DNA of 64,000 nt from Acidobacteriota bacterium (GTDB lineage: Bacteria > Acidobacteriota > Thermoanaerobaculia > Multivoradales > Multivoraceae), in assembly GCA_029263415.1 (NCBI GenBank), contig JAJCXN010000023.1, positions 124,001 to 188,000 of the forward strand, written 5' to 3'. Under the pieces are notes generated by a model. That model was not told the origin of the DNA. It did not search any database and was given only the letters and a program-made list of their open reading frames with translations. The translations under genes and the position numbers were made by a program. Below, piece by piece: positions 7,913 to 16,645 of this stretch; position 1 is the first letter of the stretch; every line of letters begins with the position of its first letter.

Positions 7913-10297
7913 TCACTGCGGGCGCACCCTGACAAGCTGTGCAAGGGTGCGCGGATTGCGCAGGCCGATCAACGGGAGGGTCGCGGCAAAGAGAATTGTT
8001 GCGGCGATGCACGCAGCGCCGGTCAAGACGAGCGGCCCAGGTTCTTGCGCGGCACCGAACAGAACGGATTCAATCAACGGGCGGAAGGCCACGAACAGCA
8101 TCGAGCCGGCCGCGATTCCGACCAGAGCAATCCCAGCAGCAGGGAGCATCAGTCTCGCTGCGACTTGGTATGGGCTTCCTCCCAACGCCATCCGCATGAA
8201 CAGTTCTTGATGGCGAGATCGAACTTCTTGCGCAACGGTGGCGTAGACACCAACAACGCCGACGGCGAGGCAGAACAGCGCGGCGAGGCCAATCAACGCC
8301 GCTAGTGCGCGCACGTTGCTCAGGTGGTCTTCCTGGAGTTCTACTAGAGCCCGTTCGGAGTAAAACGCTGCCCCTGAATCGGTTCGTGCAACGGCCAATC
8401 GCACCTCTTCCGTTTTCAACTGCGACTGCGGATAGCCACGAACGAGGACCTGCATGAACGATCCATAGCCCGGAAAGTAGACTACTCCGCGTTGTTTCTC
8501 TTGAAGCGCCTCTTGCTGGACATCGCCAACTACACCTATGATCCGTGCAGCCCCTTGAGAGAGCGCGATAGTTTCACCAACTATCGAGTTCTGTTCCGGG
8601 AAGAGTTGCTTCGCCAGGGTCGCATTTACCACGACTTCATCACGTGTGCTGTATGGATGAGTACCTCGCTCCCAGACTTCACCGTGAATCAGGGGAACGC
8701 CCAGCACTTCAAAGTAGCGCGGTCCGATGAGCTGACAAGGAACCTCCACGCCGCCGTTTGTTGCCTCCCCTCCGGGCGTCACCGACTCCCAGCAAGAGGC
8801 ACCCTGAAGGGGGAGATCTAGTGACACCGACGTCGCAGCTACACCGGCGATCTCTTCAATGTTTGCCAGAGCTGTATCGAAGAACTGAGCGCGGCGATCT
8901 TGGTGTGCAAATCTGTCTGCTGGGAGCGAAACCCCGAAAGCCACTACCTGCTCGGGCTCGAAGCCGAGCTCAATCTCTCCTAGGGTTCGATAGCTCAGGA
9001 AGATGCTCGCTGCAAGCGGTATCGCCGCTGCTGTCATCGAAACCTGCACAAACACGATCCACCTTCCTGTCCAACGAGACCGAGCCTGCCCAGAACGCGA
9101 GGTGCGAAAGCTGGTATTCCATGAACGCCTGAGACGGAGGAGGCTGTTGCTTGTGGCAGCCAACAAGAGAACCAGTCCCGAGAGGCCTATGGTGATGTAA
9201 CCAACCTCGCCGACGGATCTCCCAACACCAGGACCGAAACTGCCCTGGGGAACAGCGGCCTCCAGCCAAGGGATTGCAGCGGGAAATGTCAGCAACGCTG
9301 CCGCCACTCCAAGGGAGACCAGGAACCCGATCTCTAAGGTTGTACTGCTCGCAAGTCGTCGAAACGTTACTCCCAGAAACGCGCGGGTCCGAAAGTCCTC
9401 TCTGCGACGCGCATGCTCCCTCGCCAATAGAATTCCAAGATTGAACGCTGCCAATATGAAAGATATCGCCGCCGCACCGCAGATTCCAGCAACGGGTGAG
9501 AGTGCCCGGCGGATTGTGCGTGCATACAGCATCTCCATCCCCAAGAAGGTACCCTCCTGGCTCGTTGGGTCCGAACTGCGAAGCTCACGAGAGACTTGGG
9601 CGAGTTCCTCGGAGAACTGGTCTTCTGAGCAGCGATCGGAGAGGCGCACAAGCCCACGAAACTCCTTGGCGGCCCAAGAGTTTTGGGGATCCGGCTCTCC
9701 CGGGAAGAGGGTGGGGAAATGCCGGAGGTCGAGCCAAGCAGAGAGTCTGCTTGCGTTCAACGCGGGTGGAGCCACTCCGACAACTTCGACGGGAATGTCA
9801 CCAATCTTGATGATCCTTCCAACTGGGTTCTCCACGAAGATGCGGGAAGAGAATTTCTGGGAGAGTATGGCTTGCACCGCGCCGAGCTCCCGTGCTAGAT
9901 CTGCGCCACGCTCGGGAGCGATTCCACGAGTGCTGAAGTAAGTGGGCGAAACCAGCCCCACCATTTCACTCCAAGAGGTCTCTCCGGAGCTGATGTTCAG
10001 CAAGACAGGCTTTTCAACGCTGACGGAGGTCGAGCATCCTGTTGCTCGCTCCCAGGCAAGAAACGCTGGATATGAGATGCGACGCAGTCGTTCTGGATCA
10101 GATTCATCGACCTCTCCGATGTACCCTACGGGCGTCTGCATACTGAGTAGGAGCGGCCTCAGTATCAAACCGTGGGCCAAACACAGTGCACAGCCAAGAG
10201 TGAATGTGCCTGCGAAAGTCATTAGTGCAGCTGCCAGCGAAATGCCAGGCGCTCTGCGTAGGATCGTCATCAACGGAAGTTCCCTTCGCCACCGCAT
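7913..10297 (-). CDS. Orphan MacB-like ABC permease (ADOP type)
   Basis: This 794-residue membrane protein has two MacB/FtsX modules. One helix lies near the N-terminus (LAAALMTFAGTFTLGCALCL), then a large periplasmic domain, three helices, a linker, a second periplasmic domain (VAFGVSLPADRFAHQD onward) and three C-terminal helices. No ATPase gene adjoins it. Such duplicated orphan permeases are expanded in Acidobacteriota and Gemmatimonadota, where they are usually annotated as ABC or FtsX-like permeases of unknown cargo. The lone copy beside two damaged oxygenase genes suggests the remains of a small biosynthetic or export locus. The start at 10297 precedes another Met (residue 10) that is also possible. 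Confidence 0.75.
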   Translation of the reverse strand: MRWRRELPLMTILRRAPGISLAAALMTFAGTFTLGCALCLAHGLILRPLLLSMQTPVGYIGEVDESDPERLRRISYPAFLAWERATGCSTSVSVEKPVLLNISSGETSWSEMVGLVSPTYFSTRGIAPERGADLARELGAVQAILSQKFSSRIFVENPVGRIIKIGDIPVEVVGVAPPALNASRLSAWLDLRHFPTLFPGEPDPQNSWAAKEFRGLVRLSDRCSEDQFSEELAQVSRELRSSDPTSQEGTFLGMEMLYARTIRRALSPVAGICGAAAISFILAAFNLGILLAREHARRREDFRTRAFLGVTFRRLASSTTLEIGFLVSLGVAAALLTFPAAIPWLEAAVPQGSFGPGVGRSVGEVGYITIGLSGLVLLLAATSNSLLRLRRSWNTSFRTSRSGQARSRWTGRWIVFVQVSMTAAAIPLAASIFLSYRTLGEIELGFEPEQVVAFGVSLPADRFAHQDRRAQFFDTALANIEEIAGVAATSVSLDLPLQGASCWESVTPGGEATNGGVEVPCQLIGPRYFEVLGVPLIHGEVWERGTHPYSTRDEVVVNATLAKQLFPEQNSIVGETIALSQGAARIIGVVGDVQQEALQEKQRGVVYFPGYGSFMQVLVRGYPQSQLKTEEVRLAVARTDSGAAFYSERALVELQEDHLSNVRALAALIGLAALFCLAVGVVGVYATVAQEVRSRHQELFMRMALGGSPYQVAARLMLPAAGIALVGIAAGSMLFVAFRPLIESVLFGAAQEPGPLVLTGAACIAATILFAATLPLIGLRNPRTLAQLVRVRPQ

Positions 10298-10980
10298 CTA
10301 GTCACGTGAAAACCTGAGTGTAGAAACGAACAAGAACTCGACAGGCGCTCTCGGGTCACACAGAGCACGGCCCTTTTCTCCGATGCAGTCATTGTCTTGA
10401 CGCGTGAAAAGCATAACGAAGGGTGTAGCGGCGTCCGGTCTTGACAGCCTTACGCTGTGGAATGAATGATCACTGATCTCGAAGCAGACCCCCGCGCCGC
10501 ACGTTGGAACGAAGTAGCGATGCCGGGACGAAGTGCCGGCCGGGCACTCTTCATCGACGAACATTAGGAGACCGCCTGCGAGGCTTCCCAGTCAGGCTCC
10601 GCAACACTCACAAGTAGGCGGTGGCTCTGGCCAGTCCCAAAGTCTGTGTGAACACCGATGCCGCATCCCTTGGTCCATCTGAGAACGCTGAACTCCACGC
10701 GATCGGCCAGGTGCACACTGAATGTGTCTTCCACCTGCTCGAGAACGTCGGTCAGCGCCGCCGGTGATTGCAGCTGCCACAGCCTCGAAGTGCGAGGCAG
10801 CTGAGAGAGGTCGGCTTGGTCGGTTCGGAGGAATCCTCGACGCTCACGGCGCTGCCAGAGTTCGTGAGTGTCCAGGTCATCAAGAAGCCGCAAGGAATCG
10901 TCTCTCGCGAGCATGTTTGGGACGGCAACATGCCGGAACGGTTCTGGCTGTACCTCAGCTCCGGAAAGCGACATTTTCAT
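10298..10980 (-). pseudogene. 2OG-Fe(II) oxygenase, frameshifted
   Basis: Two adjacent minus-strand frames make one enzyme. The first (start 10980) gives the helical lead and the iron-binding HTD (in GIGVHTDFGTGQSHRLLVSV) and stops at 10564. The second, one base out of register, continues as GGLLMFVDEE and supplies the distal His region (SDHSFHSVRLSRP) and C-terminus, ending at 10298. Joined, they give about 225 residues, the usual size of a prolyl-hydroxylase-like dioxygenase. The register change falls near 10577-10579 and fits the loss of one base. This could be a real inactivation or a sequencing error; no slippery run is present. Confidence 0.6.
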
Positions 10981-11038
10981 ATCTTCCTCATCGGCAACGT
11001 CTTGGTGGTGTTGAGAAGTTCATTGCGTCTAGGCCCCC

Positions 11039-11245
11039 TCAGTCTCGCTTGAGATACCTGAGCCCAGGTCGACCTTCCTCAATCTCGCGAATCAAGAGTC
11101 CTCTCTCAGAGTCCTCCAATTCGGGGTGGAAGAAGTCGAACAGCAGGATCACACGCGGTTCCTCGCCGTTGTTCCACGCGTGGTGCAGGAACGAGTCATC
11201 AAAGACCAGAGCCCCGGCCGACAGCGTCCCAAGGGTGCCGGGCAA
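11039..11245 (-). pseudogene. C-terminal fragment of an aspartyl/asparaginyl beta-hydroxylase-like protein
   Basis: Only about 68 codons remain. They carry the family's distal half: a VFDDSFLHHAWNNG segment with the iron-ligand His, then EEPRVILLFDFFHPEL, which is highly typical of the Asp/Asn hydroxylase fold. The N-terminal half with the first His and substrate-binding strands is missing upstream (11246-11326). Together with the frameshifted dioxygenase next door, this suggests a decaying cluster of 2OG oxygenases. What it once hydroxylated cannot be told. Confidence 0.55.
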
Positions 11246-11326
11246 ATGTTTTGGGCTTCCCTAAATAGGCCAGCGGAACCGATACCTTCTACGAAATCGT
11301 CCAAAGGCAGCGATCTCGGGATGCGC

Positions 11327-12163
11327 TTAAGACAGGCTCAGCTTGAGTTCTTCAAACTTCTTCACTCGAGTGTACAGCTTCTCGGAATCACAGCGAGGGC
11401 AGAGAAACGACGTGCCGCGCCCGGTCGGCAGAACCTTGAGAGCCCCGCAAGCATCACACTCGACGCCGCTCTCGATGTAGGGCTTGAGCACGTTGCCGCG
11501 GGTGTTCGGCAGGGCAGCCGCCAGCGCGGCATACTCTTGAACCGGCAACACGCTGCCCACAAAGAGGGTCTTCAGAGCCTTGAGTTCTGCAAGGGGGCGT
11601 AGCGAGCCGTCGCCAATCCGCACTGCCCCCAGGCGCAGATGCCGAAGCCCTGTGAGGCTGGCAAGGGGCTCCAGTGAGTCGAGCTTGAGAGGCGAGTAGA
11701 GCCCGCCGTCAATCGCCAGCTTGCGCAGCCCCTCGAGCGTCCTGAGCGGATCGAGATTCGTGATCTTGCGAAAGTCGCCGAGATAGAGATGCCGGAGCCG
11801 ACGCAGACGGCCGATCGGCACGAGATCTTCGGCCTTACTGTTGCCTTCGATGAGAAGCTCTTCTAGCGACGCCAGCGAGGCCAGTGGCCCGAGATCGGCG
11901 ACCCGGAGCTGGTGAATGACCAGCGAACGCAGGCACCCGACCTGTGCCACAACTTCGAGTTGAGTCTGATTCACACCAGAAATCCAGAGCGACTCGAGTT
12001 TTCGAAATCCCGCTAGCCGAAAGAGGCCTTTGGTACGGCCGTAGACAGCCAGTCGAGTGGACGCCACGTCGACGCTGGCCAGATCTTCAACCACTGGCGG
12101 GTCGGGGGCTGTTAGCTGTTCATGCGGAATTTCCATCGGTTTGCGACGCGGCACGGCAACCAT
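11327..12163 (-). CDS. Leucine-rich-repeat protein with C-terminal zinc ribbon
   Basis: About nine LRR-like units of 22-25 residues run through the middle (for example LASLASLEELLIEGN, IGRLRRLRHLYLGD, LASLTGLRHLRLG). A CxxC...CxxC zinc ribbon (CDACG ... CPRCD) and a short helix ending KLSLS follow. No signal peptide or membrane segment is present, so it is probably a cytoplasmic binding protein. The ATG at 12163 is chosen because GGGAG lies about 11 bases before it; ATG 12196 and the longest start 12361 are alternatives with an unlikely Arg-rich lead. I do not know a named family with this LRR plus ribbon arrangement; similar single-gene LRR proteins occur in Myxococcota and Planctomycetota. 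Confidence 0.6.
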   Translation of the reverse strand: MVAVPRRKPMEIPHEQLTAPDPPVVEDLASVDVASTRLAVYGRTKGLFRLAGFRKLESLWISGVNQTQLEVVAQVGCLRSLVIHQLRVADLGPLASLASLEELLIEGNSKAEDLVPIGRLRRLRHLYLGDFRKITNLDPLRTLEGLRKLAIDGGLYSPLKLDSLEPLASLTGLRHLRLGAVRIGDGSLRPLAELKALKTLFVGSVLPVQEYAALAAALPNTRGNVLKPYIESGVECDACGALKVLPTGRGTSFLCPRCDSEKLYTRVKKFEELKLSLS

Positions 12164-12414
12164 AACTTGACGTACTCCCTGAGTCCACGCACTCATCGTG
12201 CGAGGCCACTCTCGGGGGGGGCCAGAAGAGGCGAAGGCCGTCTGCTCAACCGGCGAACGCAGAACGCGACGCCCAAATGTTGCACGGGGCACGAACCTGC
12301 CTCGCACGCAAGCTCGCAGCAGCCCACGATGGATCTGAGACGAGGATTGTGAGGCTGCCACCGTCTGATCTCACCTCGAGGACGAGCCGTTGAATGGCCG
12401 CTAGACTGACTGGC

Positions 12415-13701
12415 ATGAACCAGATCAATCGGTTGTCTTTGCTCCTCCCGCTGCTCGCCCTTGTCGTCCCGGCCGCCCTCGGCGCTCAGGCTCCCATTTC
12501 AACGGACCGCGTCCTGCTAAGACCCGACCGCATCTTCGACGGCGTGCAAATGCGCAACAGCTTCGCGGTCATCGTGAGCGGCCAGAGGATCCTCGCGGTT
12601 GGAGAAGCCCGTTCCTTTCAGCCCACTGACTACGACACAGTCCAGGACTACCCAGGCACAACCTTGTTGCCCGGACTGATCGAAGGGCACAGCCATCTGC
12701 TCCTGCATCCGTACGACGAGACCAGCTGGAACGATCAGGTGCTCAAGGAGTCGATCGCCGAACGTGTCGCTCGGGGCACGGTCCACGCCCGCCGCACTCT
12801 TGCGGCCGGCTTCACTACTGTCAGGGACCTAGGCTCTGAAGGCGCGGGCTATGCAGATGTGGGTCTCAAGCAAGCAATCGACAAGGGGGCGACACCAGGG
12901 CCACGGTCGCTGGTCGCCGGCGCTGCGATCGTTGCCACTGGCAGCTACGGGCCGAAGGGCTTTGCACCGCATGTGGTCGTGCCGCTGGGAGCGGAGACTG
13001 CCGACGGGCATGACCTGGTGCGAGTGGTGCGTGACCAGATCGGCAAGGGTGCTGATTTCATCAAGGTCTACGCCGACTACCGCTGGGGACGCAACGGCGT
13101 AGCTCAACCGACGTTCTCAGAAGACGAGTTGAAGCTGATCGTTACGACGGCGCGCAGCAGCGGTCGCGACACAGTGGCGCATGCGGCCACCGCAGAAGGC
13201 ATGCGCCGCGCCATCGCAGCGGGAGTCACCACCATCGAGCATGGCGACGGTGCCACGGATGAAGTGTTGGCGCTAATGCGGGAGCACAACGTAGCTCTCT
13301 GCCCCACACTCGGTGCCGTCGAAGCCATCTCACGCTACGGCGGCTGGAACGGTGAGCAGCCCTACCCTGCCCGAATAGAACGCAAGCGCGAGGTGTTTCA
13401 GGCCGCGCTTGATGCGGGTGTCAGCTTGTGCGCGGGCAGCGACGTTGGCGTCTTCGATCATGGCGACAACGCCTGGGAGCTGGAACTAATGGTCGACTAC
13501 GGCATGCCTGCGATCGACGTCTTGCGCGCCGCCACGTCGGTCAATGCCGAACTCTTCGGCCTCGCCGATCGCGGTCGCATCGTCCCTGGTTTGCTCGCCG
13601 ACCTGATCCTAGTGCGGGGTAACCCCTCTACCGACATCAAGGTCCTGCGGGAGCCAGTGGCGGTCTACAAGGGTGGCCAGCGCATCGGCAACCTGGACTG
13701 A
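12415..13701 (+). CDS. Secreted metal-dependent amidohydrolase (prolidase-like)
   Basis: This is an exported enzyme of the amidohydrolase superfamily, closest in pattern to the Xaa-Pro/Xaa-Arg dipeptidase group often labelled imidazolonepropionase-related. The ATG at 12415 gives a clean signal peptide (MNQINRLSLLLPLLALVVP ... GAQA). Metal ligands are visible in order: HSH in LIEGHSHLLLHP, the lysine of FIKVYADYRWG (carboxylated in the family), His in TVAHAATAEG, His in TIEHGDG, and Asp in CAGSDVGVF. It likely cleaves small peptides or related amides in the periplasm. It stands alone, convergent with the acyl-CoA ligase gene. Confidence 0.85.
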   Translation: MNQINRLSLLLPLLALVVPAALGAQAPISTDRVLLRPDRIFDGVQMRNSFAVIVSGQRILAVGEARSFQPTDYDTVQDYPGTTLLPGLIEGHSHLLLHPYDETSWNDQVLKESIAERVARGTVHARRTLAAGFTTVRDLGSEGAGYADVGLKQAIDKGATPGPRSLVAGAAIVATGSYGPKGFAPHVVVPLGAETADGHDLVRVVRDQIGKGADFIKVYADYRWGRNGVAQPTFSEDELKLIVTTARSSGRDTVAHAATAEGMRRAIAAGVTTIEHGDGATDEVLALMREHNVALCPTLGAVEAISRYGGWNGEQPYPARIERKREVFQAALDAGVSLCAGSDVGVFDHGDNAWELELMVDYGMPAIDVLRAATSVNAELFGLADRGRIVPGLLADLILVRGNPSTDIKVLREPVAVYKGGQRIGNLD

Positions 13702-13717
13702 ACCCTCGCTTGCAGGT

Positions 13718-13743
13718 CTCTGGGGCTCTGGGGCTCTGGGGCT
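13718..13743 (+). repeat. 8-bp tandem repeat ctctgggg between convergent genes
   Basis: Three perfect copies of ctctgggg plus a partial fourth sit in the 40-base gap, with the last bases overlapping the stop codon of the ligase gene. Confidence 0.85.
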
Positions 13744-15514
13744 AGCCAACGTCTGGCCGCCGCGTCTCAGCGCGCTCCCGCAGCTCTCTTTTGAGTACTT
13801 TGCCGTTAGCGTTGAGCGGCAGGGGTTCTGAGATGAACTCCCACACCGTCGGCACTTTAAAGCCCGCGATCCGCTCAGAGCAAAACGCGCGCAGACTCTG
13901 TCCGTCTAAAGCAGCAGCGCCCTCTTGCACCTGCACCGTCGCGGCCACCTCTTCGCCGAGGATCTGCTCCGCCACTCCGTAAACCGCGACCGACGCCACG
14001 TCAGGATGCTCCTGGCACGCGGCCTCAACCTCAGCGCAATAGATGTTCTCGCCGCCCCGAATCACCATGTCTTTGGCGCGATCACAGATGGTGATGAAGC
14101 CGTCTTCATCGATGCGTGCAAGGTCGCCGCTCCGCAGCCAACCGTCAACAAAGGTCTCTGCGGTGGCCTCGGGCTTGTTCCAGTAGCCCTTGATCACATT
14201 GGGGCCTGAAATCCACAGTTCGCCGATCTCGCCCTGCGCGAGCGCATTGCCTTCTTCATCGCACACCTTGATGCCGCACACGGGCAATGGAACCCCCGCG
14301 CTATCGGGTTTCGCTACGTACTCAGGACCCGCGTTGGTCGATGTGATGGCCGAAGTTTCGGTCAAACCGTAGCCATTCGACGGCGCCGCCTGAGGAAAAG
14401 CCTCTTGAATCCGACGCACCAATTCGGGAGCTGCGGGAGCGCCGCCGTAGGCCACGCGCACCACACTCGAGAGGTCACACTCATCGAAGTTGGAGGCCTG
14501 CAACACACGCCACACTAGAGTCGGCACACCACCGAAGGTGGTGACCTTCTCTTGTTCAATCAAGCGCACCGTTTGCTCAGCGTCGAACTTATAGGTCAGG
14601 ACCAGCTTGCCTCCAGACGCCATCACCGGCAGTAGCGTCGAGTGACATCCGGTGACATGAAACATCGGTACCGAAAGCAAAGTTGCAGGCTGTGCGTCTG
14701 GGTCAACGAGGATCCCGGAGCGAACCTCACCGCGCCGTTTGAGGTACTCAGCAGCACGCTGGTTCGAGCAGATGTTGCGCTGGGTACCAAGTGCGCCCTT
14801 GGGATAGCCAGTGGTGCCTGAGGTGTAGAAGATGGTGGCGTCGTCATCTGGTGCGATGTCAACGGCTGGGAGGGCTTCTCTGTTCGAAGAGCGATCCAAC
14901 ACCTCGCGATAGTGATGCCAACCCGCCGGCAGGTCGCCGTTGCTTCTGAGCGCGATTCCCGCATCGAGCGTCACCTCGCCCGCGGCCAGGTGCGGAGCCA
15001 GTCGTGTGAGCCGTTCCTCGTCTGCAATCAGCAGCCGGGTACCCGAGTCGCTAAGCCCGTAGACCATCTCAGCGCCGGTCCACCACGCATTGAGTGGGAC
15101 CACCACCGCGCCAATCGACGCAGCGGCAAAGAAGGCGACTGACCACTCGGGCAGGTTGCGCGCAGCCACCGCGATCCGGTCGCCCTTGCCCAGATCGAAC
15201 TCATCGATCAACGTGTGCGCCAGTGCACAGACATCCGCATAGTGCTGGGCGAAGGTGAGCCTGGTCTCGCTCTCGTCGCGATCCACGTAGACCAAGAAGT
15301 CGCGCTCGGCGAATGAACGACTGTGCTCTAAGACCTCGGCCAGCGAGCCGAAGCAGCCACCCCAAGTCTTGGTCAAGACGCCGTTGATCTCAACCATGAT
15401 CGGCTCGAATTCTCCGCCCGGTCCGGTCAGGATCTCGACCGCTTCTTGAAGCGGCATCAGGGTTGGCGGTTCTTGGGCAGTTGGGCGATCGGTGCCCACC
15501 GAGCCATCAGTCAT
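13742..15514 (-). CDS. Acyl-CoA synthetase / AMP-dependent ligase
   Basis: This class I adenylate-forming enzyme activates a carboxylic acid, probably a fatty acid, as acyl-AMP and then acyl-CoA. Motifs in order: the phosphate loop YTSGTTGYPKGA, the A5 region YGLTETSAI, GELWISGPNVIKGYWNKPEA, the hinge region GWLRSGDLARIDEDGF, KDMVIRGGENIYCAEVE, and the catalytic lysine of NANGKVLKREL at the C-terminus. The start is set at the ATG at 15514 because the longer frame adds only a basic lead. It would feed the beta-oxidation or polyester-type SDR/hydratase genes at 23-25 kb; that link is inferred. Confidence 0.88.
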   Translation of the reverse strand: MTDGSVGTDRPTAQEPPTLMPLQEAVEILTGPGGEFEPIMVEINGVLTKTWGGCFGSLAEVLEHSRSFAERDFLVYVDRDESETRLTFAQHYADVCALAHTLIDEFDLGKGDRIAVAARNLPEWSVAFFAAASIGAVVVPLNAWWTGAEMVYGLSDSGTRLLIADEERLTRLAPHLAAGEVTLDAGIALRSNGDLPAGWHHYREVLDRSSNREALPAVDIAPDDDATIFYTSGTTGYPKGALGTQRNICSNQRAAEYLKRRGEVRSGILVDPDAQPATLLSVPMFHVTGCHSTLLPVMASGGKLVLTYKFDAEQTVRLIEQEKVTTFGGVPTLVWRVLQASNFDECDLSSVVRVAYGGAPAAPELVRRIQEAFPQAAPSNGYGLTETSAITSTNAGPEYVAKPDSAGVPLPVCGIKVCDEEGNALAQGEIGELWISGPNVIKGYWNKPEATAETFVDGWLRSGDLARIDEDGFITICDRAKDMVIRGGENIYCAEVEAACQEHPDVASVAVYGVAEQILGEEVAATVQVQEGAAALDGQSLRAFCSERIAGFKVPTVWEFISEPLPLNANGKVLKRELRERAETRRPDVG

Positions 15515-15631
15515 CGGAGCCTCCGCAAGTATCTTCGATCTTCGAAAGGAAGCGCGCATCATAGCGCCCGTGGGGGTGACGACCGCGAGAGCAACGCAGT
15601 TCCTGCAAAGCGTTTGCGCGGCAGACAGCCT

Positions 15632-16645
15632 TCAGCTGAGCATCGGAAAATACTGTTCGGGGGCGATGTGGGTCATCAACTGTTCGCGGCATCCTTCGAA
15701 CAGATCCTGCTCCAGATCCTCGCGGTAGCTCACCATGCCCTCTCGCTCGCCAAACGGCATCGCTAGCAGTGGCTCATCTGGGTAGAGCCGAAGGAGCCGT
15801 CGATGAAAGTCCTTAGGCAAACGGAAGACCCCCAGGCTCACCGAGTGCACGGTCGCTTGATCGAGTACTGCAAAGACTTGAGCAAACAGCTCAGAATAGA
15901 GCTCGTGCGCGTTGGGCAGCAGCAGTAGCGGATCGAAGCGAAGGCCGACTCGCCAACCGTGCTGCTGCAAGCGCCGGAGCGCTTCGATCCGCCGATCGAG
16001 ACTTGGCGCTCGATGCTCAACATCTTGAGCCACGCTCGCCGGAGAGAGGCTGTAAGCCACCACCACATTGTCCAACGGCTTGCGACGCAACAGCGGTTCG
16101 ATCGAGGCGCTCTTGGTCCGTAGCTCCACCATGGGCGCGGTTGCGCCTGAGGGACTGGCCCTTGGGTCGTTGGCCAAGAAATCGAGAGTGTCGGAAACGA
16201 AACCACTCACTCCCTCGAAGGCCAAGCTGTCGCAGTCGTAGCCGGAGAAGAACCAACACTCACCCTCGGATGCAGCGTTCAACTCCACGATGCGCTCGAA
16301 GGTGTCTTCGTAATTGACAAACAACACTTGGTGAGCCGACCGATACATGCCCTGCAAGAAGCAGTATCTGCAGTCGTAAGGGCAGTTCAGCATGTGGGAG
16401 AAGTAGCTGTTGTGCGCTCCCCCGACCCCGTATCCGGCTGGGGTGGGCAACACCAGTTCGCCGGTCTTCTCGCTCAAGATCAACGACGGATTTCTCTTTT
16501 GCAGTCGGAAGCTCTGTTGCCGACGATTGAACACTTCACCGTAGCGTTCGCACTCAACCACAGTTGCTTTGGGCAATCGCTCTAGGACACGCGCGGTGCG
16601 TTCATGATCTTTGACGCCGCGTTCAACGTAGACGGTGGAGATCAC
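15632..16645 (-). CDS. Spore-photoproduct-lyase-family radical SAM protein
   Basis: This 337-residue radical SAM enzyme carries the cluster motif CxxxCxxC in LNCPYDCRYCFLQGMY and the SPL family landmarks (PTPAGYGVGG before it; the SAM-binding and barrel strands after it; SLGVFRLPKDFHRRL late). True spore photoproduct lyase repairs thymine dimer adducts in spores. Paralogues in non-sporulating bacteria have unknown substrates, and nothing here suggests sporulation. The start overlaps the stop of the upstream phosphorylase gene by 4 nt, so the two are translated together. Confidence 0.85.
   Translation of the reverse strand: MISTVYVERGVKDHERTARVLERLPKATVVECERYGEVFNRRQQSFRLQKRNPSLILSEKTGELVLPTPAGYGVGGAHNSYFSHMLNCPYDCRYCFLQGMYRSAHQVLFVNYEDTFERIVELNAASEGECWFFSGYDCDSLAFEGVSGFVSDTLDFLANDPRASPSGATAPMVELRTKSASIEPLLRRKPLDNVVVAYSLSPASVAQDVEHRAPSLDRRIEALRRLQQHGWRVGLRFDPLLLLPNAHELYSELFAQVFAVLDQATVHSVSLGVFRLPKDFHRRLLRLYPDEPLLAMPFGEREGMVSYREDLEQDLFEGCREQLMTHIAPEQYFPMLS

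Noticed and set aside
10562-10582. Programmed frameshift in the dioxygenase gene
   Set aside because: No slippery heptamer or following stem is visible; a simple one-base loss explains the two frames.
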